Assembly: GCF_001854805.1 (NCBI RefSeq)
Contig: NZ_MBLO01000259.1
Location: 124,001 to 188,000 of the forward strand
From: Pseudofrankia coriaricola
Lineage (GTDB): Bacteria > Actinomycetota > Actinomycetes > Frankiales > Frankiaceae
Length of the DNA: 64,000 nucleotides
Reading direction: 5' to 3'
The notes below the pieces were generated by a model that was not told the DNA's origin, did no database searches, and saw only the letters and a list, made by a program, of their open reading frames with translations. Position 1 is the stretch's first letter. Every line of letters starts with the position of its first letter. Made by a program: the position numbers and the translations under genes. Positions 36,239 to 45,279 of the stretch are shown one piece after another.

Positions 36239-37237
36239 TCAGCGGACGCTGGGCAGGGTCGGGGACGGGTAGCCGGCGGGGGGCTCGGCCGCCCAGGCGG
36301 CGGCGCCGACGGCGCCGGCGAAGCCGTCGATGGCGGTGACGACCCGCGGGTTCTCCACGAGAACGGTGTAGCGGGACATGATGTCGTCGAAGTGCGGGCG
36401 GAAGGCCGACAGGCCGGCCGACACCCCGCCACCGAACACGATGACCTCGGGCGCCAGCGCGTTCGCGAGGCAGGCCAACGCGATGCCGAGGGCCCGCCCG
36501 GCGCGGGCGACCAGGCGTGCGCAGGCCGGATCGACGGGGGCGAGCTGGACCACGTGCCCGGGCGTGACCAGCTCGGGCCGGCCCTCGACGGCCGCGGCGA
36601 GCACCGGCGCGGAGCCGGTCCGGACGAGGTCTCCGCCCATCTCGGCCAGTGCCCGGCCACCCGCGATGGTCTCCAGGCAGCCGATCGCGCCACAGCCGCA
36701 CTTGCGGCCGTCATCGGGCTCGATCGGCATGTGCCCGATCTCGCCACCGCGGCGCTGGTAGCCGAGCCGCAGCTGGCCGTCGGAGGCGATCGCGCCGCCG
36801 ATCCCGGTCCCGAGCGTCACGAAGATCGCGTCGGCCGCGGTGGCGGCGGCGCCGTGCCGCAGCTGGCCATAGGCGAACGCCCGCGCGTCGTTGGCGAGGT
36901 TGACCGGCCGCCCGATGGCGTTCGCGAGCTCCGGGCCGATCGCCCGGGCGGGCCAGTCGCCCGGGATGTTCGGGACGACGAGCAGCTTGCCGGCGACCGG
37001 GTCCAGCGCGCCCGCCACCGCGATGCCGATCGCCCGCGCCGCCGGGACCTGGGCGGCGAGGCCGGCGAGCGCGCACAGCACGTCGTCGACGCCGGTCCGC
37101 GGCGTGGGCACCTGGCCCTTGTCGATCACCGTGCCGTCGACCAGGGTCACCCACTTGATCGACGTGCCGCCGAGGTCGAGGCCAAGAACCGGATCCGTGC
37201 CCGCGCTGCCCGCGCGTGGTACGCCGTCCTGAGTCAC
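36239..37237 (-). CDS. ROK-family sugar kinase (glucokinase-like)
   Basis: A 332-residue ROK kinase. The ATP phosphate loop is GLDLGGTSIKWV (about residues 18-29), catalytic Asp is in NLANDARAFAYG, and the family's zinc motif is complete: GHMPIEP, then CGCGAIGCLE. FGGGVSAGL completes the adenosine site. It phosphorylates a hexose such as glucose or N-acetylhexosamine with ATP. No DNA-binding domain is attached, so it is a kinase and not a repressor. GTG start; transcribed alone. Confidence 0.88.
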   Translation of the reverse strand: MTQDGVPRAGSAGTDPVLGLDLGGTSIKWVTLVDGTVIDKGQVPTPRTGVDDVLCALAGLAAQVPAARAIGIAVAGALDPVAGKLLVVPNIPGDWPARAIGPELANAIGRPVNLANDARAFAYGQLRHGAAATAADAIFVTLGTGIGGAIASDGQLRLGYQRRGGEIGHMPIEPDDGRKCGCGAIGCLETIAGGRALAEMGGDLVRTGSAPVLAAAVEGRPELVTPGHVVQLAPVDPACARLVARAGRALGIALACLANALAPEVIVFGGGVSAGLSAFRPHFDDIMSRYTVLVENPRVVTAIDGFAGAVGAAAWAAEPPAGYPSPTLPSVR

Positions 37238-37810
37238 CGCGCCATTCTCCGTCCCTGCCAGCGAGGCCGAACCGCCTTCGGCCTAGTTGTCGCCCAGTTG
37301 CCGCGAGTCGCGTCACATACCGGCCAGTCATGCCCGACTTTGGTGCCCCAGTGGCGGCGCGCCGACCGCCTGGACGCCCGTCCGGCACCAGGCTGGTCGA
37401 GCGCCTCCGGCCGCGCGAGACGTCGCCGTCGTGGCGCGGCCCCGCATCAGGTAGGCCGAGAGCCTCCGCCGTCAAGGCTGCGTTATCGTCGCGCAGCCGC
37501 CGCCGGGTCGGCCCGGCGACCCCGCCTCCGCCTCCGCCCGCGACCGCGTGGCTGTCTCACGGCCGGGAGGACAGGGCCCGCTCGCCGCGCGCCAGGGCTG
37601 GACCGCACCGCGGGCCGGGCCGTGGGCCGGGCAGCCCTCGAGACCGCGCCCGCTGCTCGCCGGCCGATGAGGAGAGCCGACGAGGAGAACTGTGGGCAGG
37701 CGCATCGGGCCGCCCGCCGGAGGACCGCGGCGGCTGTCGTCAGCCTCGAAACTGATGTTCGATGAGCTGGCTCGCTGGACCGAGGTGCTCGCCCCGTTAC
37801 GGCCTGGGCG
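37238..37810. other. Intergenic region with no recognised feature
   Basis: 573 bp between the ROK and lipase genes, both leftward. All open frames are Arg/Pro-rich and lack family motifs. The ROK promoter and lipase terminator should be here, but none is distinctive. Confidence 0.4.
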
Positions 37811-39073
37811 CTAGAGGCCCGCGCAGATGTTGGGGACCGGCGGCGGGTCGGTGGCGAACCGGCCCGCGATCCAGCTGTACATCTCCGGATAGGACGCGCC
37901 GACGACCGTGCTGTGGTCCGCGATCGCGTAGCGGTGGTAGGCGACCTCCGTGCCGGTGGCGCACAGGTCGCGCACCACACCGTCCGTGACGGGCTGATGG
38001 ATCACATCGTCGATGTCGCCCTGCAGTACCAGCACAGGGGCCATCCGCGCGATGACCGCGGTCCGCTGCGCGGCGAACACCGAGGCGTAGGGCTCGGTGG
38101 TCAGCGGATCGTGGACGAACACCGTCGCGCTGCTCTGCCCGGAGCTCGCGATGAGCAGATCCAGCGCGCACTTCTCCCGGGCGATCGACAACAGCCGTCG
38201 TCCCTGCGCGGTGAGGTCGTCAGAAAGCCGCACGCCGGGATCGATCACCGAGACGCCAATCGCCGCCAGCAGCACGTAGGCGACTCCGTTGGGCTCGGCG
38301 AGCATGCTGCGCAGCGAGTTCGGCACGTCAGCCAGGGGCGCGGTCGTCACCACCCCGCGGATTAAGAGTTCCGGCGCGTAGCGGGCGGCCAGCGCTCCGG
38401 CGGCCAACGCGGCCTGGCCGCCCTGCGAGTAACCCCAGATGACCACACTTTCACCGGCATGCGCGGCCGGAAGCGACCGGGCGGCACGGGCGACGTCGAG
38501 CAGCGCCTGGCCCTCCGGGCGGGCGACATAGATCGCGTGCTCGCCGGGAGTGCCGAGCCCGATGTAGTCGGCGGCGGCGAGCACGTACCCCTGCGTCACC
38601 AGCCCGAGCGCCCCGCCGATGGATGACAGCGGCGGGTTGGACCTGGACGGCGCGCACGCGTCATTCACCCCCGTGGTGCCATGCCCGAAGGCGACCACCG
38701 GCCGACCGTCGGCCGGGACAGGGCCGCCCTGCCCGGCCGACGGAGTGACGACCAGCCCGGAGGCCACCACGTCGGCGCCGTTCTGGTCCCGCGTGTGGTA
38801 GACGACCCGCCAGGCCGCCATGCCATCCGACGCGGTCAGCGGCGTCGCCGAGATCAGCTCGCCCGGCGCGCCCGGCCTGACATCCGCGGGTAACTCGGTG
38901 TCCGCCTGGGTCGGCTCGGCCGTCGCGGGCGCGGCGCCGCCACCATCCCCGCCGGAGCCACAACCGGTCAGCGGCGCGGTCGCGCACACAACGGCCAGAG
39001 CCGCCGCGACGACAACCAGCCCTCGCCGTGCCCGCCGTCTGCCCGGTCCACCCGGAGATGCCTGCGTCCGCAC
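37811..39073 (-). CDS. Secreted lipoprotein lipase (LIP family)
   Basis: A 420-residue exported hydrolase. The signal peptide has basic RRRARRG, a hydrophobic core and the lipobox LTGC (Cys about 38), after which a Gly/Ala/Thr spacer leads to an alpha/beta-hydrolase. It has FGHGTTG (oxyanion region), IWGYSQGGQAAL with the nucleophile Ser, QGDIDDVIHQ (Asp) and IADHSTV (His). This is the secretory-lipase (LIP) fold found in actinobacteria and yeasts. It is membrane-anchored outside the cell and should cleave esters. Start is the GTG at 39073. Confidence 0.88.
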   Translation of the reverse strand: MRTQASPGGPGRRRARRGLVVVAAALAVVCATAPLTGCGSGGDGGGAAPATAEPTQADTELPADVRPGAPGELISATPLTASDGMAAWRVVYHTRDQNGADVVASGLVVTPSAGQGGPVPADGRPVVAFGHGTTGVNDACAPSRSNPPLSSIGGALGLVTQGYVLAAADYIGLGTPGEHAIYVARPEGQALLDVARAARSLPAAHAGESVVIWGYSQGGQAALAAGALAARYAPELLIRGVVTTAPLADVPNSLRSMLAEPNGVAYVLLAAIGVSVIDPGVRLSDDLTAQGRRLLSIAREKCALDLLIASSGQSSATVFVHDPLTTEPYASVFAAQRTAVIARMAPVLVLQGDIDDVIHQPVTDGVVRDLCATGTEVAYHRYAIADHSTVVGASYPEMYSWIAGRFATDPPPVPNICAGL

Positions 39074-39462
39074 ATGTCGAGGTTATTCACCCTCTGTGTC
39101 GGCGAACGTTTCACGTGAACCAACTTCGCCCGCTATGGCCGGAGGCACCACCGTCGCCAACCGTCAACCGCCGACCGCTTCGCCGCTCCACGCCCAACGC
39201 GGCACCGGATCCGGTTCCTGCTCCGGTCGCGCGGCCACCGGCCGCCCGGCCGCGGTATGGCATGAGACACACGCTCCGGCCAAGGCCTCCGGACCACAGA
39301 CTCCGGCCAGCTCAGCCGGGTACTGCCAGCCGCTCGCCCGGCGGGCGGAGACGCTCGTTACCCTGATCTGGACCCACGGACTGGGCCATCGACGAGCGGG
39401 CATGCCGTTCCCGCGGGCGGCTGGCCATCCTCGCGACCGCGTCCGCTCCGGAGGCCCGCACT
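39074..39462. other. Divergent intergenic region, lipase/DedA
   Basis: 389 bp that must contain promoters for both genes. The stretch GAACGTTTCACGTGAAC near 39104-39120 holds the dyad GTTTCACGTGAAC. No gene is visible. Confidence 0.45.
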
Positions 39463-40272
39463 GTGACCACCTCGATCGCGGCGAACACGCTTGCCCTCCC
39501 CGCCTTCCTGAATGCGGACACCCTGGCCAAGGCCGGCATCGCGGTCATTCTGATCATCGTCTTCGCCGAGTCGGGACTGCTCGTCGGCTTCTTCCTGCCC
39601 GGCGACTCGGTGCTGTTCACCTTCGGCATGCTGATCGCGCGGGGCGAGATCTCCACCCCGATCTGGCTCGCCTGCCTGTTGATCGGCGTGGCGGCCGCGG
39701 CCGGCGACCAGGTCGGCTATCTGTTCGGGCGCAAGGTCGGCCCCGCGCTGTTCCGCCGGCCGAACTCCCGGGTGTTCAAGCAGGAGCACATCGAGAAGGC
39801 ACACGCCTTCTTCGAGCAGCACGGCGCCCGGTCGATCGTGCTGGCCCGCTTCGTACCGGTGATCCGCACCTTCACGCCGATCATCGCCGGCGTGAGCCGG
39901 ATGAGCTACCGCACATTCGTCATGTACAACCTGATCGGCGCCGTGATCTGGGGCTGCGGTGTGACGGCCCTCGGATACTTCCTCGGCCAGATCGGCGTCA
40001 TCCGGAACAACATCGAGGCGATTCTCGTCCTCATCGTGCTGATCTCGGTGGTCCCGATCGGCTACGAGCTCCTGCGCGCCCGCCGCGCGGCCAGGCGCCG
40101 CTCTCACGACACCGTCCCCGCGATGGACGACACGCTGGACGACGAGGTACTTCCAGTCAGCCACGAGACGACCCAGGTCCTCGTCCGTCCGCGCCCCGGC
40201 CTGTCCGTCCAGCCGCCGGTCCCGCGCCCCACCCCTCGCCGCCCCGACGGCGGCGGCCGCCACCGTCGCTGA
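39463..40272 (+). CDS. DedA-family membrane protein
   Basis: A 269-residue member of the DedA/SNARE-associated superfamily. It has an N-terminal helix with VFAESGLLVGFFLPGDSVLF (about residues 33-52), then GDQVGYLFGRKVG, and the core motif ARFVPVIRTFTPIIAGVSRM, holding the conserved acidic and arginine residues needed for lipid-carrier transport. DedA proteins recycle undecaprenyl phosphate or scramble phospholipids. About five membrane helices and a 60-residue hydrophilic tail. The GTG start has a GGAGG about 9 nt upstream. Confidence 0.9.
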   Translation: MTTSIAANTLALPAFLNADTLAKAGIAVILIIVFAESGLLVGFFLPGDSVLFTFGMLIARGEISTPIWLACLLIGVAAAAGDQVGYLFGRKVGPALFRRPNSRVFKQEHIEKAHAFFEQHGARSIVLARFVPVIRTFTPIIAGVSRMSYRTFVMYNLIGAVIWGCGVTALGYFLGQIGVIRNNIEAILVLIVLISVVPIGYELLRARRAARRRSHDTVPAMDDTLDDEVLPVSHETTQVLVRPRPGLSVQPPVPRPTPRRPDGGGRHRR

Positions 40273-40449
40273 CGGGTCCCGGCCACACACGAAAAATCTC
40301 GATCGCCTACTCGTCGATACGGGGGGATTCGACGAGCAGGACGACCGAGACGAACGCTAGCTTACGCCACCTCAGGCCGGCACGACACAACAGACGACAT
40401 CTGAATACTCATCTTCTGGAACTGAGGTCTGGAACTGGGCTCCCGAAGA

Positions 40450-40788
40450 TCAGAGCGCATCGGGGCCTCGCTCGCCGGTACGCACGCGGGCCAGCCCGTC
40501 GACCGTAGTGACCCAGATCTTGCCCGCGCCGCTCGCGGTGCTCGAGGCCGAGCGCAGGATGACGTTGACTACGTCCTCCGCGTCAGCATCCTCGGTGACG
40601 ATCTCCAACCGGACGTTACTGACGGTTTCGTCATGGAACCTCTGCCCCCTATACGAACTGGTACGCCAAACTTCCATGCCGTAACCGGTTACCTGGCTAG
40701 TCGTCATGCCATGGATACCGAACGTGGTCAGCGCGGCGCGCACGTCGGCTACCCGGTGCGGGCGGAGGATTGCGGTGACAAGCTTCAC
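40450..40788 (-). CDS. PII-family signal protein lacking the modification tyrosine
   Basis: A 112-residue protein, exactly the length of GlnB/GlnK, starting at the GTG at 40788 (KLVTAILRP). Ungapped comparison with GlnB numbering shows Phe at 51 (the modified Tyr), Glu at 39 (normally Gln) and Asn at 58 (normally Lys, which binds 2-oxoglutarate). Tyr46, Gly87, Gly89, Lys90 and Arg101/Arg103, which form the nucleotide site, remain. It can probably bind ATP/ADP but should not be nucleotidylated or sense 2-oxoglutarate in the usual way. No amtB or glnD is adjacent; it is divergent from the PEBP gene. Confidence 0.82.
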   Translation of the reverse strand: MKLVTAILRPHRVADVRAALTTFGIHGMTTSQVTGYGMEVWRTSSYRGQRFHDETVSNVRLEIVTEDADAEDVVNVILRSASSTASGAGKIWVTTVDGLARVRTGERGPDAL

Positions 40789-40898
40789 GACCAGGCCCCA
40801 CTCATGCGCTCGGACTGCGGGTTTTCGTTCCGCCAAAGCGTAGAGCCGACGCATGCCGGGCTGCGCTGCCCACCCTTGCTCATCTGGAGGAACGCCGT

Positions 40899-41441
40899 AT
40901 GTCGCTGGCCGACCGCGCACTGGCGCCAGACCCTCTCGACCTGCTGCCGCCTGCTCCCAGCTTTGCCGTGACGAGCACCGACCTGACCGACGGCGAGCCG
41001 CTGTCCCTGGCCCAGGTGCACGGCAGCGCCGGTGGGGAGGACGTCTCTCCGCAGTTGTCCTGGTCCGGATTCCCGGCCGAAACGGCCAGCTTCGTCATCA
41101 GCTGCTATGACCCGGACGCGCCGACGGGATCCGGCTTCTGGCACTGGACCCTCGTCGACATCCCGGCGTCGGTCACCGAGCTGGCGACCGGGGCCGCCTC
41201 GGGCGACCTCTCCGGCCTGCCGGCGGGCGCCTATCACGTGGCGTGCGACTGGGGGACGAAGAGCTACGGCGGCGCGGCACCCCCGGCGGGCGACCGCCCG
41301 CACCGGTACGTGTTCGTCGTGCACGCGGTCGACGTCCCGAAGCTGGAGATCAACGACGCGGTCTCGCCCGCGGTCGTCGGATTCAACCTGGCGTTCCACA
41401 CGCTTGCCCGGGGCGTCCTGCGGGCGACCTACCAGCGCTGA
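40899..41441 (+). CDS. PEBP (YbhB/YbcL-like) protein
   Basis: A 180-residue phosphatidylethanolamine-binding-protein homologue. It has DVSPQLSWSG (about 51-60), SCYDPDAPTGSGFWHWTLVDIP with the DPDAP motif, GGAAPPAGDRPHRYVF for the ligand pocket and a C-terminal helix ending in GVLRATYQR. Bacterial members are small cytosolic proteins of uncertain ligand. A GGAGG lies 7 nt before the ATG. A strong hairpin follows the stop. Confidence 0.9.
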   Translation: MSLADRALAPDPLDLLPPAPSFAVTSTDLTDGEPLSLAQVHGSAGGEDVSPQLSWSGFPAETASFVISCYDPDAPTGSGFWHWTLVDIPASVTELATGAASGDLSGLPAGAYHVACDWGTKSYGGAAPPAGDRPHRYVFVVHAVDVPKLEINDAVSPAVVGFNLAFHTLARGVLRATYQR

Positions 41442-41457
41442 GCGGCCCAGGGCAACG

Positions 41458-41482
41458 CCGAGCGCCCCTCCGGGGCGCTCGG
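41458..41482 (+). terminator. Hairpin terminator after the PEBP gene
   Basis: CCGAGCGCCCC-tcc-GGGGCGCTCGG, a perfect 11-bp stem with a 3-nt loop, 16 bp after the stop. No T-run, as is usual in actinobacteria. Confidence 0.75.
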
Positions 41483-41587
41483 TCCACCCAGGCACGATCC
41501 TGCCCGCTCAACCCACGAACCCAGCCACCTCGTCGACTCGGGACCAGGCCAGGCTCGTCGTATGCCCCGACCTGGAATCACGTAAGA

Positions 41588-41623
41588 GGGCGCCCTGCGC
41601 CCGATCGCGGGCGCAGGGCGCCC
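41588..41623. terminator. Very strong 16-bp hairpin before DLW-39
   Basis: GGGCGCCCTGCGCCCG and its exact complement around the 4-nt loop ATCG. It lies 58 bp before the DLW-39 start. It could be a second terminator for the PEBP gene or a structured leader for the microprotein. Confidence 0.6.
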
Positions 41624-41681
41624 GAGATACCGTGACGAGGCGGGGCCGGGAGCCCAGCAACCAGGACAAGGAGAGCGTCCG

Positions 41682-41813
41682 ATGATGCGCAAGCTTGCGT
41701 TGATCGCCGCGGTGGCCAGTGCCGCCGCGCTGGCCACCCGCTGGCGCCGGGACAAGGGCGAGCAGATCGATCTGTGGCGGGAGGCGACCTCCGCCAGCAC
41801 CAGCCAGGACTAG
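41682..41813 (+). CDS. DLW-39 family microprotein
   Basis: A 43-residue protein with a short hydrophobic N-terminal segment (LALIAAVASAAALA) and the family signature IDLWREAT near its C-terminus. It matches the actinobacterial DLW-39 family, tiny proteins of unknown function. AAGGAG lies 8 nt before the first of two adjacent ATGs. It is flanked by a 16-bp hairpin upstream and by the dispersed palindromic repeat downstream. Confidence 0.8.
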   Translation: MMRKLALIAAVASAAALATRWRRDKGEQIDLWREATSASTSQD

Positions 41814-41837
41814 GGCGGTCCCGCGCCCGGACGCTCC

Positions 41838-42105
41838 GCGCCCCAGACCTCCCAGATCGCTTCGCGATCCGGCAGGGACCCCGGCCGGGCGCCGCCCGGG
41901 GTCCCTGCCGGATCGACGGAGCCTGCGGAGTCGATCTGGGAGGTCCGCGGGCGCTGGACGCCCTCCCCGCGTGGTTCCGGGCTGACGCATATGACGGTGG
42001 CCCGGCTGATCCCGCTCGACGAGGTGGCTGGGTTGGCACTGCGCTGATGCGTTGTCACGATCTGTGGTGGCGTTACGTGCCTTGCTCGCCAGCCCAATGT
42101 CACAC
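41838..42105. repeat. Dispersed palindromic repeat, copy 3
   Basis: Contains CTCCCAGATCGCTTCGC, two GATCCGGCAGGGACC-type cores in opposite orientation around a GCCGGGCGCCGCCCGG centre, then GTGGTTCCGGGC, GCATATGACGGTGG, GAGGTGGCT and GCGCTGATGCG, in the same order as copy 2. It fills the 305-bp gap between DLW-39 and potC. Confidence 0.85.
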
Positions 42106-42118
42106 CCACCGCGCGGGG

Positions 42119-43036
42119 TCAGGCCGGGGCGCCGGCGGTGTCGTCGGCCGGCCGCCGGGTGCGCCGGCCTCGGCCAATGGTCGCGCCGAGTACGGCGAGC
42201 AGCACGCCACCCATGAAGATGATCGTGGCCATGACGTTCACCTGCGGCGGGACGCCGACCCGTGTCGCCCCGAAGACCCACAGCGGGAAGGTGAGCGTTC
42301 CGCCTGCGTTGAACTGCGTCATGATGTACTCGTCGATCGACAGCGAGAAGGCGAGCAGCGCGCCCGACATCACGCCCGGGAAGATGATGGGCAGGGTGAC
42401 CAGCCGGAACGTCGCGAACGGGCCGGCACCCAGGTCACGCGCCGCTTCCTCGAGGCTCAGGTCGTAGCTGGCCAGCCGTGTACTGACCACCACCGCGACA
42501 TAGGCGATGTTGAACATCGCGTGCGCGATGAGGATCGTCAGGTAGCCGCGCGGGATACCAAGCGTGATGAACAGCGACAGCAGCGACGCGCCGAGTACCA
42601 CCTCGGGCGCGGCGATGTTCGCGAACAGCAACAGGTTCACGGCGCCCTTGCCGCGGAACGCGTGCTTGCCGATCGCCATGCCGATCATCGTCCCGAGCAC
42701 GGTCGCGATGAGGGTCGACAGCAGCGCGATCGTGAGCGAGTTCTCGAGCGCGGTGGTCAGGTCGGGAATGGCCCCGATGCGTTTCCACCAGGTGAGGGTG
42801 AACCCCTGCCAGTTGTTGTTCTGCTTGCTGTGCGTGTCGTTGAAACTGAAGACGATCATCGAGATGATCGGCGCGACCAGCCACAGCAGGATCAGCCAGG
42901 TATAGACCCGCAGCAGGTGCTCGCCGAGCCGGCCGCGCGGGCGCCTGGCCTTGCCCTTGGGCATGGCCCCGGACGCCGCCGAGGCCGAGGCCGGACGCGA
43001 TGTCGAGGACGGAACCGGAGTCGGAGCCGCGCTCAT
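42119..43036 (-). CDS. potC: Spermidine/putrescine-type ABC permease
   Basis: A 305-residue inner-membrane permease with six helices. The EAA loop, which contacts the ATPase, reads SLEEAARDLGAGPFATFRLVTLPIIFPG in sequence order (about 195-222). It has the PotC-typical end SLSIDEYIMTQF. A 35-residue Ser/Pro/Ala leader precedes the first helix. The ATG overlaps the potB stop. It forms the translocation channel with PotB and is the last gene of the potA-D-B-C set, read leftward. Confidence 0.9.
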   Translation of the reverse strand: MSAAPTPVPSSTSRPASASAASGAMPKGKARRPRGRLGEHLLRVYTWLILLWLVAPIISMIVFSFNDTHSKQNNNWQGFTLTWWKRIGAIPDLTTALENSLTIALLSTLIATVLGTMIGMAIGKHAFRGKGAVNLLLFANIAAPEVVLGASLLSLFITLGIPRGYLTILIAHAMFNIAYVAVVVSTRLASYDLSLEEAARDLGAGPFATFRLVTLPIIFPGVMSGALLAFSLSIDEYIMTQFNAGGTLTFPLWVFGATRVGVPPQVNVMATIIFMGGVLLAVLGATIGRGRRTRRPADDTAGAPA

Positions 43037-43965
43037 CGGGTGCCCATCTCGAAGACGTCGCGGGTGCCCAGCACACGCGCGTAGATGAAGATCCCGACGA
43101 GCAGGATCACCATCAGGATGAACGAGATCGCGGAGGCCAGCGGATAGTCCGCGTTCGTCAGGAACGTCGTCTGGATGATGTTGCCGATCATCGTGTCACT
43201 GGTGCCGCCGAGGATCGAGGCGTTGACATAGTCCGAGGTCGCGGGCACGAAGGTGAGCAGCACGCCGGCGAACACGCCCGGCATCGACAGCGGCAGCACC
43301 ACCCGGCCGAACACCGCCGCCCTGCCGGCGTAGAGGTCGTCGGCGGCCTCGAGCAGCTTCGGGTCCATCCGCTCGAGCGCGACATAGATCGGCAGCAGCA
43401 TGAAAGGGAACGAGTTGTAGGTCAGGCCCCCGATGACCGCCGTCGAGGTGGCGAGCACCCGGAAGTCGTCCGGCAGCAGGCCGATGTCCTTCAGGTTGCC
43501 CAGCAGCACGCCGTCGTCGGCCAGCAGGAACTTCCACGAGACGGTCCGGATCACGAACGAGACGAAGAACGGCAGCAGCACCAGGAACAGGTAGGTCGAG
43601 CGGCGCCGCCCGCCGTGGAATGCGATCCAGTACGCCATCGGGTAGGCGAGCACGACGCACAGGACGGTGCAGATCCCGCCGTAGGCGAAGGACCGGATGA
43701 ACTGGTCGGAGTACTGCCTGATCGCGTCGGGGTAGACCGCGAAATGGAAGGTCTGCACGAAGCCGTCCACGACGTTCCCGGTTTGCAGCGAGACCGAGAG
43801 CATCACCAGCATCGGGACGACGAAGAAGATGGCGAGCCACAGCCCGCCCGGCAGCGCCAGCAGGTACGGGGTGAAGGGCGAGCGCCACCGCGCGCCCCGT
43901 CGCCCGCGCCGGGGACCAGTCGCCCCTGGGGCAGGGGCGACTGTGGCCGCGGGCTCGGCGCTCAC
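43033..43965 (-). CDS. potB: Spermidine/putrescine-type ABC permease
   Basis: A 310-residue permease with six helices. The EAA loop region is LLEAADDLYAGRAAVFGRVVLPLSMPGVFAG in order (about 205-235), preceded by the PotB-like VGGLTYNSFPFMLLPIYVAL. The GTG at 43965 makes a GTGA overlap with potD and is preferred over the ATG 33 bp earlier, which lies inside potD. It overlaps potC by 4 nt downstream, so potD, potB and potC are coupled. Confidence 0.9.
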   Translation of the reverse strand: MSAEPAATVAPAPGATGPRRGRRGARWRSPFTPYLLALPGGLWLAIFFVVPMLVMLSVSLQTGNVVDGFVQTFHFAVYPDAIRQYSDQFIRSFAYGGICTVLCVVLAYPMAYWIAFHGGRRRSTYLFLVLLPFFVSFVIRTVSWKFLLADDGVLLGNLKDIGLLPDDFRVLATSTAVIGGLTYNSFPFMLLPIYVALERMDPKLLEAADDLYAGRAAVFGRVVLPLSMPGVFAGVLLTFVPATSDYVNASILGGTSDTMIGNIIQTTFLTNADYPLASAISFILMVILLVGIFIYARVLGTRDVFEMGTR

Positions 43966-45212
43966 GACTGGTAGACCGGCTGGAAGATCTTGTTCCACTC
44001 GGTTTCCTCGTCGGTGGTGAGGACGCGGAAACGGTGGGTCTTCGCGAGGTCCGACTCGCTCGGGAAGATCAGCGGCGAGTCGGCGAGCGCCGGGGACACG
44101 TCCTGCTTGGCGGTCGGCACCGGGGTGATGTAGTTGATGTACTCAGCCAGCATCGCGGCGATCTCCGGCTTGTACACGTAGTCCATGTAGGTGATCGCGT
44201 CGACCGGGTGCTGGGCGGTGATCGGGATGCACATGTTGTCGGTCCAGAGGATCCCGCCCTCCTTCGGAACGATGAACCGCAGGTTCTTGCCGCTCGCGAC
44301 CTGCTGGTACACGTCACCGGACCACGCCATGGAGATCCACAGGTCACCGGACGCCAGCGCGTCGATGTAGTCCTGCGTGTAGTACTTGCGGACGATGCCG
44401 TCGGTGCGCTGCTTGTTCAGCTTCTCGGCGGCCTTCTTCCAGTCGTCCGGGGTGGACTTCTCCGGGTTCACCCCCATGCCGACGAGCGCCAGGTTCGGCA
44501 GGTCGAGGTTGTCGCCGAACATGCCGACGTGGCCGGCGAACTTCGGGTCGAACAGGTCCTCGTAGCTGGTGATCTCCCGGCCGGTCTTGGCCGGGTCGTA
44601 CGCGATGCCGGTGAGCCCGGACTGCCAGGCGACCGTGTACTTGTTGCCCGGGTCGTACGACGGGTTCTTCACGCTGGCGTCCGCGTTCGCCGCGAACGTG
44701 GGCAGCTTCGTCTGGTCGAGCGGCGCGAGGTAGCCGAGCTGGATGAACTTGTCCAGGAAGATGCCGTTGGTGATGACGATCAGGTCGGCGCCGATCGACT
44801 TCCCGGCGGCCAGGCTCGGCCGGACCTTGCCGAAGTACGACTCGTTGTCCTGGATGTCCTCGCGGTAGTTGACCTTGATTCCCGTGTCGGCCTTGAACTT
44901 GTCCAGCGACGGGTTGGACTTCCCGTCCTCCGACACGTCGATGTAGAGCGGCCAGTTCGAGAAGTCGAGCGTGTTGGTCTTGGTCTTGCCCGCCCAGAAG
45001 TCGCTGGGCACGACGCTGGCCGAGTCGTCCTTCTTCTCGCCCTTGACCCCGCAGGCGGCCAGCAGCGCGGCCGCGCCGGCGAGGCCGCCCAGCCGGAAGA
45101 CGTCGCGACGGCCCAGCCTGGGCTGGGTCAGCCCGCGCAGGAGCGCCGGATTGACGGCGGGGGCGGGCGCCTGGTGCGCGCCGGGATGGTCCGAGCTGCC
45201 GTGAGTCGTCAC
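43962..45212 (-). CDS. potD: Spermidine/putrescine-type substrate-binding lipoprotein
   Basis: A 416-residue exported binding protein. The N-terminus has twin arginines (LGRRDVFRL, about residue 33) followed by a hydrophobic stretch and lipobox LAAC (Cys about 54), so it is probably Tat-exported and lipid-anchored. The mature part is PotD-like: LDFSNWPLYID, GKSIGADLIVITN, and the Trp-rich ligand site WQSGLTGIAYDP and ISMAWSGDVYQ. It presents a polyamine or similar cation to the permease. potA lies just upstream with 67 bp between. Confidence 0.9.
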   Translation of the reverse strand: MTTHGSSDHPGAHQAPAPAVNPALLRGLTQPRLGRRDVFRLGGLAGAAALLAACGVKGEKKDDSASVVPSDFWAGKTKTNTLDFSNWPLYIDVSEDGKSNPSLDKFKADTGIKVNYREDIQDNESYFGKVRPSLAAGKSIGADLIVITNGIFLDKFIQLGYLAPLDQTKLPTFAANADASVKNPSYDPGNKYTVAWQSGLTGIAYDPAKTGREITSYEDLFDPKFAGHVGMFGDNLDLPNLALVGMGVNPEKSTPDDWKKAAEKLNKQRTDGIVRKYYTQDYIDALASGDLWISMAWSGDVYQQVASGKNLRFIVPKEGGILWTDNMCIPITAQHPVDAITYMDYVYKPEIAAMLAEYINYITPVPTAKQDVSPALADSPLIFPSESDLAKTHRFRVLTTDEETEWNKIFQPVYQS

Positions 45213-45279
45213 AGTGGGGGTCCTCCGCGAGATGCAGTGGTACTAGCGTTGTTCGCTGTGCTTGGGCGGCCCAGGCGGT

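Noticed and set aside
36239-37237. ROK-type transcriptional repressor
   Set aside because: No N-terminal helix-turn-helix domain; the protein starts directly at the ATP-binding fold.
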